The position numbers were made by a program, and so were the translations under genes. Of a DNA stretch of 6,739 nt, positions 1 to 5,512 are shown one piece after another. The stretch is from NCBI GenBank assembly GCA_031277075.1, contig JAISLV010000080.1, positions 1 through 6,739 of the forward strand, read 5' to 3'. The stretch's first letter is position 1, and every line of letters starts with the position of its first letter. The notes below the pieces were generated by a model. It was not told where the DNA came from, ran no database searches, and was given only the letters and a program-made list of their open reading frames with translations. This DNA is from Endomicrobium sp. GTDB taxonomy: Bacteria > Elusimicrobiota > Endomicrobiia > Endomicrobiales > Endomicrobiaceae.

Positions 1-99
1 TGAAAATAAAAATACCGCTGCAAAAAACGCGCGGTTAATATAAAACCGAGCCTCAGCCGAACTTCCAAGTTTCTAAGCTCTCTAAACATCAATTAAATT
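1..99. other. Non-coding stretch upstream of waaA, possibly with the tail of an upstream gene
   Basis: No gene can be assigned here. Two forward frames are open from the left edge but close quickly, at a TAA at 36-38 or a TAA at 41-43, so the last few codons of an upstream gene could be present; the residues are too few to recognise. A short inverted repeat (CGGTT at 32-36 and AACCG at 44-48) has only 5 pairs and no following T run, so it is not called a terminator. I see no convincing -35/-10 pair and no Shine-Dalgarno sequence before the ATG at 100. Confidence 0.5.
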
Positions 100-1437
100 A
101 TGATAAAACTTCTTTTGACGATATACAATATTTTATTTGTTCTTCTTCTTGTCCCCGTTTCGCTTTTGCTTTTAATTTTCAGCTCAAAATACAGAAGAGA
201 AGTTTTTTATAAATTGCCTGAACGCTTTGCGTTTTGGTTTTTTTCAAAAGATACATCAAAGAAAACGGTTTGGATTCATTGCGCGTCGCTTGGCGAAGTC
301 CGCGCGGTTGAGCCGATTATTAACGCGTTGAAAGACGACTATTGTGTAGTTCTTACGGTTCTTACAAAAACGGGCAGACAATACGCGGGAAAGATTGAGT
401 CGCTTCGTTTCGTTTCTTTGCTTCCTTTGGATATTTATCCTCTGACGTTAAGAGCGTTTAAAATTATTCAGCCCGACATTTTTGTAATAGTTGAAACCGA
501 ACTTTGGCCGTCAACGCTTTATGCGGCAAAAAAATGCGGCGTAAAAATAATTACGGTAAACGCAAGGATGTCTGAAAAATCCTTTAAATTTTATGAAAAA
601 TTCAGATTTTTCTGGCGGTCGTTTATAGGACTGATAGATTTAATAGCGGCTAGAAATTCGTCGGACGCAAAGCGTTTTGCCGCTTTTAGGGGCGGAGAAA
701 AAAACATTTTCGTCAACGGAAATATCAAATACGACAGAGATTTTAGAGTTGATTTTAAAAGAAGCGATTTCGGTTTAACCGCCTGCGGCATAGTTTTTAC
801 CGCAGGAAGCGTAAGAGCCGAAGAAACGCAAATAATAGCGCAAGCGTATAATGAAATAAAACAAAAATACCCCGAAGTTAAATTTTTTCTAGCTCCCCGT
901 CATCTGGCGCATTTAAGCAAAATTAAAAAAACGCTTGAAAAAAACAATATAAAATATTGCTTTTTTTCCGAGATAGTTAAGCCCGCAGCCGACGATACCG
1001 CAGAAAACGACGACGCGGGGCATCCGACAGGCGTCTTGGGCAATGTAAAACTTATTTCAGGACTGCAAAGCGGTTTTATTTTGGTTGACGTTTTTGGGGA
1101 ACTTCAAAACATTTACGCTGTTTCGGATTTTTCTTTTGTCGGCGGCTCTCTTGTAAATAAAGGCGGGCAAAATCCTATAGAACCCGCCGCTTGCGGCAAG
1201 CCCGTATTATTTGGCAAATATATGAGTAATTTTGAAACTGAAGCTCAAGCGTTATTAAAATCGGGCGGCGCGTTTTACGTTTCAAACGCAAAAGACATAG
1301 CCTCAAAAATTACGGAATTCGTTGAAAACAAACAAGCGGCTATATCCGCAGGACAAAACGCCCTTAAAGCCGTAGAAAGCCAAAAAGGCGCGGTGAACAT
1401 AACCGTAAAACAAATTAAGTCCGAACTTGGCAAATAG
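100..1437 (+). CDS. waaA: 3-deoxy-D-manno-octulosonic acid (Kdo) transferase
   Basis: This is a GT30-family Kdo transferase, which moves Kdo from CMP-Kdo to the lipid A precursor at the cytoplasmic face of the inner membrane. It has 445 residues, slightly longer than the E. coli enzyme. A hydrophobic segment at residues 3-27 is the usual N-terminal membrane anchor. The N-terminal domain carries WIHCASLGE (58-66, with the catalytic-type Glu66), VETELWP (131-137) and NARMSEKS (154-161). The C-terminal donor-binding domain carries GSVRAEE (236-242), APRH (265-268), VDVFGEL (329-335) and VGGSLVNKGGQNPIEP (347-362), all family signatures. Two oddities: GSVRAEE replaces the more usual GSTHxGEE, and an Asp/Ala-rich insert lies near 296-309. 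The ATG at 100 places the anchor correctly but has no clear Shine-Dalgarno sequence. The next genes are also for LPS core synthesis. Whether it adds one or more Kdo residues cannot be read from the sequence. Confidence 0.95.
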   Translation: MIKLLLTIYNILFVLLLVPVSLLLLIFSSKYRREVFYKLPERFAFWFFSKDTSKKTVWIHCASLGEVRAVEPIINALKDDYCVVLTVLTKTGRQYAGKIESLRFVSLLPLDIYPLTLRAFKIIQPDIFVIVETELWPSTLYAAKKCGVKIITVNARMSEKSFKFYEKFRFFWRSFIGLIDLIAARNSSDAKRFAAFRGGEKNIFVNGNIKYDRDFRVDFKRSDFGLTACGIVFTAGSVRAEETQIIAQAYNEIKQKYPEVKFFLAPRHLAHLSKIKKTLEKNNIKYCFFSEIVKPAADDTAENDDAGHPTGVLGNVKLISGLQSGFILVDVFGELQNIYAVSDFSFVGGSLVNKGGQNPIEPAACGKPVLFGKYMSNFETEAQALLKSGGAFYVSNAKDIASKITEFVENKQAAISAGQNALKAVESQKGAVNITVKQIKSELGK

Positions 1438-1602
1438 AGCAAAAAACGCAAAGCTAGCTTGCGCGGCTAGGCAAAGACAACCGGCAGCCGCAGGGGCGGA
1501 AGGTTGACGCGCAAAAACTTGTCAAATTATTTAAAAATGACGCCGAAAAGCTGAAGAAGAAATAACAATGCCGTTTCAAAATTTGGTAAAATCTGTTTTG
1601 AT
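1438..1602. other. 165-base non-coding gap with GC-rich inverted repeats
   Basis: No gene of normal size fits between waaA and the next CDS. The first half is unusually GC-rich for the window and has several inverted repeats: a perfect palindrome AAGCTAGCTT (1451-1460), a 7-base pair TTGCGCG (1459-1465) with CGCGCAA (1508-1514), and inside it GCGGCT (1463-1468) with AGCCGC (1486-1491). None is followed by a T run, so this is not a clear intrinsic terminator. In the second half an extended -10-like TGGTAAAAT (1584-1592) sits just before the ATG at 1603; it has no good -35 box and would give an almost leaderless transcript. A 12-codon frame with an ATG at 1568 ends in a TGA (1604-1606) that overlaps the ATG of the next gene. 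These regulatory readings are weak. Confidence 0.45.
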
Positions 1603-3288
1603 ATGAAAAATAAAATAATTTTAAATATTATCTGCGCTTTTGTTTGGCTTATAGATAAAACCGTTCGCAAAAGATTTGTAAACGGCAAACCCTACGAGCC
1701 TACTCCCGCCGTTTATCCGTTTTGGCACGGAACGTCTATACAAATGATAATGAACAATCAAAAAAGCGGAATTGTCATAATGGCTAGCCTTTCAAAAGAC
1801 GGCGAACTTATATCGTCGCTATTGCAGCGTTTTGGCTTTGAAACTGTACGCGGCTCTTCAAGCAGAGGAGCGCAAAGAGCTTTGAAAGAAATGACGCAAG
1901 CCGCTCAAAACGGGAAAACTCTCGCATTTGCCGCAGACGGGCCAAGAGGCGCGTATCACGTTTTAAAGGCGGGCGTAATTTATACGGCTCAAAAAAGCGG
2001 CATTCCAATACTTCCCGTGGCGGCTTGTCCTAAAAATAAAATAGTTTTAAAAAAATCATGGGACAAAATGCAAATCCCTCTTCCTTTTACAAAAGCCGTT
2101 CAAATTTATTCAAAGCCCGTATACGTAAGAGAAAACGACGACATTGAACAAAAAAGGGTTGAGGTTGAAACTGAACTAAACCGCCTTTATAAATTCGCAG
2201 ACGAAGTTTTCTGGGAAGACAATATAAAGAAATATTTGGAACTTCACCCGTTTCCCAAAATTTTAATAGTCCAGCCTTCAAGGCTTGGCGACATAATTTT
2301 TTCTCTTCCTACGGTTTCGGCTTTAAAAAAGAAATATCCTCATTCAAAACTTTCTTGGCTTGTAGACGAACGCTGCGCCGACGTTTTGCGCGGACACCCT
2401 GATATAGACGAGCTTATTATTTGGGATAGAAAGGCGCGTTCGCCGGGCTATTATTTTAATTTGAAAAGGCGGTTAAAAAGCGGGAATTTTGATTTAAGCG
2501 TGGATTTGCACGGGCTTTTCAAGTCGGCTTTGTTTGTAAAATTTGCGGACGCAAGATACAAAATAGCGTCGTCTTCAACAAACGGCATGAGGGAATTTTC
2601 ATGGCTGTTTTCAAAAGAAATTAAAACGCCGCAAAATTTGCACTGCGTTGAAAGGCATTTTGCCGTCGCAAAAGAGCTTGGCGCAGATTTTAACGCCGAG
2701 TCAAAGATTTATATTTCAGACGAAGACAAGATGTCGCTTGATAAAATATTAAACGAAGAAGGCGTAGACCAGCTAAAGCCTATTTTTGTTTTTCATGTCG
2801 GCGGAGGCTGGCTTTCTAGACGCTGGCCTTTAGAAAATTTTGCAAAACTTGTTGATAAAATAAACTTAAACCTTAATATAAATGTCGCGCTTGTCGGCGG
2901 AAAAGAGGGCGGGAAAAGCGAAAAAGGTCTAAACGAGCAATTGAAAGAATTAACTAAGACGAGTTTTGTAGATTTAACGAATAAGCTGACGTTAAAACAG
3001 CTTTGCGCCTTGTTTTTAAAGGCGAAAGTTTTTGTCGCTAACGATTCAGGACCTATGCACATAGCGTCTGCGGCTTTAAATATAGCGGTTATCGGTTTAT
3101 TAGGACCCACAAACGCCAAGAAAACCCGTCCTTACGGCTCAAATGCTGTAACCATCCAGCATTATGTTGAATGCCGTCCCAAAGATTTTCCGTGCGTCAA
3201 CAGAAATTGCGCAAATCCTAAATGTATGAAAGCGATAACCGTTGACGAAGTTTATGAAGAAGTTTTAAAAAAAATAAATTCGGCGTAA
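1603..3288 (+). CDS. Fusion of DUF374 acyltransferase-like domain and GT9 heptosyltransferase-like domain
   Basis: Two enzymes appear in one 561-residue frame. Residues 1 to about 205 match DUF374, in the lysophospholipid acyltransferase superfamily: FWHGT (40-44), SKDGELI (64-70), the VRGSSSRG block (82-89) and ADGPRG (111-116). From memory, DUF374 proteins include a late lipid A acyltransferase of Helicobacter (LpxJ), so lipid A acylation is a reasonable but unproven role. Residues 218-561 are a complete GT9 (ADP-heptose:LPS heptosyltransferase) unit: PSRLGD (225-230, with the likely base Asp230), DLHGLFKSA (301-309), HVGGGWLSRRWP (398-409) and NDSGPMHIASA (480-490). A cysteine-rich tail (Cys524, 531, 536, 541) recalls WaaF-like proteins, but the N-terminal GT9 motif is closer to generic or WaaC-like members, so no symbol is given. 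I see no internal stop and no convincing internal start at the junction. The ATG at 1603 lacks a Shine-Dalgarno sequence; no other ATG, GTG or TTG lies in frame upstream before the stop at 1552. Confidence 0.9.
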   Translation: MKNKIILNIICAFVWLIDKTVRKRFVNGKPYEPTPAVYPFWHGTSIQMIMNNQKSGIVIMASLSKDGELISSLLQRFGFETVRGSSSRGAQRALKEMTQAAQNGKTLAFAADGPRGAYHVLKAGVIYTAQKSGIPILPVAACPKNKIVLKKSWDKMQIPLPFTKAVQIYSKPVYVRENDDIEQKRVEVETELNRLYKFADEVFWEDNIKKYLELHPFPKILIVQPSRLGDIIFSLPTVSALKKKYPHSKLSWLVDERCADVLRGHPDIDELIIWDRKARSPGYYFNLKRRLKSGNFDLSVDLHGLFKSALFVKFADARYKIASSSTNGMREFSWLFSKEIKTPQNLHCVERHFAVAKELGADFNAESKIYISDEDKMSLDKILNEEGVDQLKPIFVFHVGGGWLSRRWPLENFAKLVDKINLNLNINVALVGGKEGGKSEKGLNEQLKELTKTSFVDLTNKLTLKQLCALFLKAKVFVANDSGPMHIASAALNIAVIGLLGPTNAKKTRPYGSNAVTIQHYVECRPKDFPCVNRNCANPKCMKAITVDEVYEEVLKKINSA

Positions 3289-3298
3289 AAATTTTATT

Positions 3299-3487
3299 TA
3301 AGCGTGTCTCTAAAAACCTATAATGCTCGTCCTTTCCGCAAATTTTGCGGCAGTTCAAAGAAGAAAATGCAAGCCGCGTCCTAAGAGCAAGGACGGACAA
3401 ATTTTCTGATGAAGAAATGCCGCAGAGACAATGTCTCTCAAGGCTCAAGGCAAGGACTGGCGTTAGGGTTTTTTAGAGACGCGCTTA
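3299..3487. repeat. 189-bp palindromic element with long imperfect terminal inverted repeats (MITE-like or structured RNA)
   Basis: This element nearly fills the gap between two GT9 genes. Its left end (3299-3316, TAAGCGTGTCTCTAAAAA) pairs with its right end (3470-3487) at all 18 positions, counting one G-U wobble. Pairing then continues imperfectly to about 3337/3449, including TAATGC (3321-3326) with GCGTTA (3461-3466) and GTCCTT (3329-3334) with AAGGAC (3452-3457). Inside are further symmetric parts: hairpins CCGCAA/TTGCGG (3336-3350), CGTCCT/AGGACG (3377-3395) and AGAGAC/GTCTCT (3424-3438), plus arms GCGGCA (3347-3352) with TGCCGC (3418-3423) and GAAAAT (3363-3368) with ATTTTC (3401-3406). 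CTCAAGG is repeated in tandem at 3437-3450. Both ends sit on TA, which would fit a TA target duplication as made by IS630/mariner-type or some IS5-type elements. No transposase is encoded. The inverted repeat is seen directly; mobility is inference. Confidence 0.75.
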
Positions 3488-3488
3488 T

Positions 3489-3493
3489 GAGGG
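3489..3493 (+). promoter_or_regulatory. Candidate ribosome binding site for the TTG-started GT9 gene
   Basis: GAGGG lies 13 bases before the TTG at 3507, somewhat farther than ideal. It is the only purine-rich Shine-Dalgarno-like sequence nearby and supports the TTG start. It begins two bases after the right end of the palindromic element, so folding of that element in the mRNA could affect its accessibility. Confidence 0.45.
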
Positions 3494-3506
3494 AAACGGC
3501 AAAACC

Positions 3507-4460
3507 TTGAAAATACTGATAATTAAACCTAGCTCGTTTGGGGATATTGTTCAGGCTGCGCCTTGCGCGGCGGCTTTAAAACGCGCTTATCCGCAATGCG
3601 AAATAAGCTGGGTTGTTTTTAAACAATGGGCGGCTTTGCTTGAACTTTTTTCCGACGTTGACAATATTATAAGCTGGGACAGAAAAGCCGGCGTTAAAGG
3701 TTTTTTTGAAACGTTAAAAAAAGTAAAAAAAAACGAATATGATTTTATTTTGGATTTGCAGGGGTTGTTTAGGAGCGGCGCTCTTGCTCTTCTTGCAAAA
3801 GGCAAAATAAAAATCGGCGCGCCCGGGATGAAAGAACTCAGCGGTTTTATGCTAAAAGAGATTGAACCTAAAAAAGCTAAAATCAACGCTACTTTAAGAA
3901 ACCTTGAAACCGTAAATTATATAACGGGGCAAACCTCTGCGGCTGAAGCTCATATAAAAGCCGATAAGCAAAGTCTACAGGAAACGTCTGAAATATTAGC
4001 AAGCGGCGGAGTTGTAGGAAAATATTTTACTTTGTTTCCTTTTGCAAGAGGCAAAGGCAAAAATTGGAATATTGGCAATTATTGCGTTTTAATTGATTTA
4101 TTAAGAACAAAATATCCGCAATACAATATTTTAATTTTAGGCTCGGCTGAGGATTTTGGAAAAATAAAAAGCGGAAATATTGCAGGCAAAGCCGTTGACC
4201 TTTGCGGAAAAACGAATTTAAAGCAGCTTGCCGCAGTTTTGTCAAAAAGCTCGCTTTCCGTAGGCGCAGACACAGGACCTATGCACTTGTCCTGCGTTTT
4301 AAACGTCCCTTCTGTTTTTATTTTCGGCGCTTCCGATATTAACGAAACCGCTCCGTATATCGGGCGGTTCTCTTTATTTGTAAATAAAAAAAATCCAAAA
4401 GATATAAATAAAATTACGCCCGCCGAAGTTTTTGACGAAATAAACCAATGGATAAAATAG
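3507..4460 (+). CDS. GT9 glycosyltransferase, LPS heptosyltransferase (WaaC-like)
   Basis: A 317-residue GT9 protein that probably transfers heptose from an ADP-heptose donor to the LPS inner core in the cytoplasm. The N-terminal Rossmann half opens with KILIIKPSSFGDIVQAAP (2-19), where Asp13 matches the catalytic Asp13 of E. coli WaaC. ISWDRKA (55-61) and DLQGLFRSGA (83-92) follow. The C-terminal donor-binding half has LFPFARGKGKNW (176-187), LCGKTNLKQLAAVLS (232-246) and the hallmark GADTGPMHLS (253-262). Length and motif order are normal for the family. The start is a TTG: an in-frame stop lies at 3474-3476 with no ATG or GTG between, and the conserved motif begins at residue 2. It is clearly related to the GT9 half of the preceding gene, sharing WDRKA and D-L-x-G-L-F-x-S, which suggests an old duplication. 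Its exact acceptor cannot be told from sequence; heptosyltransferase I is the best guess. Confidence 0.88.
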   Translation: MKILIIKPSSFGDIVQAAPCAAALKRAYPQCEISWVVFKQWAALLELFSDVDNIISWDRKAGVKGFFETLKKVKKNEYDFILDLQGLFRSGALALLAKGKIKIGAPGMKELSGFMLKEIEPKKAKINATLRNLETVNYITGQTSAAEAHIKADKQSLQETSEILASGGVVGKYFTLFPFARGKGKNWNIGNYCVLIDLLRTKYPQYNILILGSAEDFGKIKSGNIAGKAVDLCGKTNLKQLAAVLSKSSLSVGADTGPMHLSCVLNVPSVFIFGASDINETAPYIGRFSLFVNKKNPKDINKITPAEVFDEINQWIK

Positions 4461-5371
4461 TTTTTTTTCAAATGAATCAGCTCGGAGATTTGCTTTTTTC
4501 TCTGCCTGTTTTACAAGCGGCGAAAAAGCGTCTTTGCGCGAAAATATATTCCGTAGTTAAGCCGTCTTTTGCTCCGCTTTTAATTTCAAGCGGTTTAATT
4601 GACGGCTATATTTCTAAAGAGCTGCCGTTTATTAGTTTAATTAAAGCTCTTAGAAGAGAAAAATTCAATAAAGCGGTTTTATTTTCAGAGTCGCCTTTTT
4701 CTTTGATGTCGGCGTTTGCGGCTGGGATAAAAGAGAGAGTAGGTTTTAAAACCGCGTCTTTAAATTTTTTGCTTACAAAAAAAGCCGAAAGAAAAGGCGT
4801 TCCTTCAATTTACAATAATTTTAATCTTGGACAAACCTTAGGCTTAACCGATATTAAAAAAGATTACTCAGATATTATAAAAATTCCAAGCGAAAATATT
4901 TCAAACGCTGAAAAATGGCTTAGAGAAAACGATTTGCGCGGCGTAGCAGCCGTTTCTCCCGGTTCCAGCGCAAAAAGGCGCGGAAAACGTCTGCCGCCTC
5001 AAAAATGGGCGCAAATAATAGACGCGCTTTTTGCAGAAAACGTAAAATGCGTTTTGTCGGGCGCAAGTTGGGAAAAAGACGATTTAATTGAAATAGCTGA
5101 CATTTGCAAGTCTTCCCCGAAAATTTTTACGGCTGAAAACGGAATTTTTGATTCCGCCGCGTTCTATAAAAAAAGCCGTCTTTTTATAGGAGTAGATTCA
5201 GGCTCGGCGCATCTTGCCGCAGCCGTAGGAACAAAATGTATAACGGTTTTTATAAGCACAGACCCGTCGCAAACGTCGCCTTTGCCCAAAGAAAAACATA
5301 CTGTAATACAAAAACTTTCCGCAGATTTAATAACCCCTCAGGATTTTTTGCCCTATATTTATGAAAAATAA
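4448..5371 (+). CDS. GT9-family glycosyltransferase, divergent heptosyltransferase-like
   Basis: A 307-residue GT9 protein, probably adding a heptose or related sugar to LPS. Family features are VFFQMNQLGDLLFSLP (5-20, candidate catalytic Asp14), AVSPGSSAKRRGKRLPPQKW (168-187, the phosphate-contacting region of the donor site), CVLSGASWEKDD (201-212) and GVDSGSAHLAAA (248-259). It is more diverged than its two neighbours: it lacks the WDRKA and D-L-x-G-L-F segments they share, having FSESPFSLMSAFAAG (79-93) there, and has GSAH in place of GPMH. The ATG lies inside the last codons of the upstream gene, giving a 13-base overlap in another frame, so translation is probably coupled; no separate Shine-Dalgarno sequence is evident. 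Being third in a GT9 series, it could act on a later core residue or use a different acceptor. Family is secure; substrate is not. Confidence 0.85.
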   Translation: MDKIVFFQMNQLGDLLFSLPVLQAAKKRLCAKIYSVVKPSFAPLLISSGLIDGYISKELPFISLIKALRREKFNKAVLFSESPFSLMSAFAAGIKERVGFKTASLNFLLTKKAERKGVPSIYNNFNLGQTLGLTDIKKDYSDIIKIPSENISNAEKWLRENDLRGVAAVSPGSSAKRRGKRLPPQKWAQIIDALFAENVKCVLSGASWEKDDLIEIADICKSSPKIFTAENGIFDSAAFYKKSRLFIGVDSGSAHLAAAVGTKCITVFISTDPSQTSPLPKEKHTVIQKLSADLITPQDFLPYIYEK

Positions 5372-5405
5372 AAAAAATCCGCATTTTATTGTTCCTACGC
5401 AATAT

Positions 5406-5424
5406 CCCGACCGTAAGGTCGTGG
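5406..5424 (+). other. Small hairpin with GTAA tetraloop after the GT9 gene
   Basis: CGACC (5408-5412) and GGTCG (5417-5421) form a perfect 5-pair stem closed by GTAA, a GNRA-type tetraloop. It lies about 35 bases after the stop of the last GT9 gene. T-rich sequence begins about six bases downstream (5428-5442) but is interrupted by A and G, so this is a poor match to a standard intrinsic terminator. It might still mark the 3' end of the LPS transcript. Confidence 0.35.
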
Positions 5425-5433
5425 AGGTTTATT

Positions 5434-5462
5434 TTGTTTTTTACAATATAAAATTATATAAT
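5434..5462 (+). promoter_or_regulatory. Candidate sigma70-type promoter for the lipoprotein-nth unit
   Basis: A perfect TATAAT -10 box (5457-5462) lies 17 bases after TTGTTT (5434-5439), a partial -35 match. The expected transcription start near 5469 leaves a leader of about 44 bases before the ATG at 5513. The surroundings are very AT-rich, so chance -10 matches are likely, but spacing and position are right. It suggests that the lipoprotein and nth are transcribed separately from the LPS genes. Confidence 0.5.
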
Positions 5463-5498
5463 TTTAATAGTTAGCTTTTGCGTGCATGCAAGTTTTGC

Positions 5499-5506
5499 AA
5501 GGGGAG
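5499..5506 (+). promoter_or_regulatory. Strong ribosome binding site that decides the lipoprotein start
   Basis: AAGGGGAG lies six bases before the ATG at 5513. This is the best Shine-Dalgarno sequence in the window. It selects ATG 5513 over the in-frame ATG at 5486, which would place this purine run inside the coding region and add nine residues before the signal peptide. Confidence 0.8.
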
Positions 5507-5512
5507 CTTTTT

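Noticed and set aside
32..48. Short inverted repeat CGGTT/AACCG as a possible terminator
   Set aside because: Only five pairs, AT-rich loop and no following T run.
2210..2260. A hidden gene boundary at the DUF374-GT9 junction
   Set aside because: The frame is continuous, with no stop and no ATG with a ribosome binding site. A TTG codon at residue 212 is possible in principle but has no supporting signal.
2793..3119. 108-codon open frame on the - strand inside the fusion gene
   Set aside because: It lies wholly within a well-supported GT9 domain, resembles no known family and has no ribosome binding site; it is a shadow frame. The same applies to the - strand frames at 591-791, 1808-2008, 2087-2281, 3587-3886, 4027-4245 and 4079-4471.
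3218..3448. 76-codon - strand frame covering most of the palindromic element
   Set aside because: It spans the end of the fusion gene and the element, with no transposase motif or ribosome binding site. Openness over the element appears accidental.
3299..3487. The palindromic element as a simple intrinsic terminator of the fusion gene
   Set aside because: There is no T run after the right arm on the + strand; the stem is far longer than a typical terminator and has a complex interior.
5486..5512. Upstream in-frame ATG for the lipoprotein
   Set aside because: It would add nine residues before the signal peptide and place the strong AAGGGGAG ribosome binding site inside the coding region. The ATG at 5513 gives a standard lipoprotein signal.
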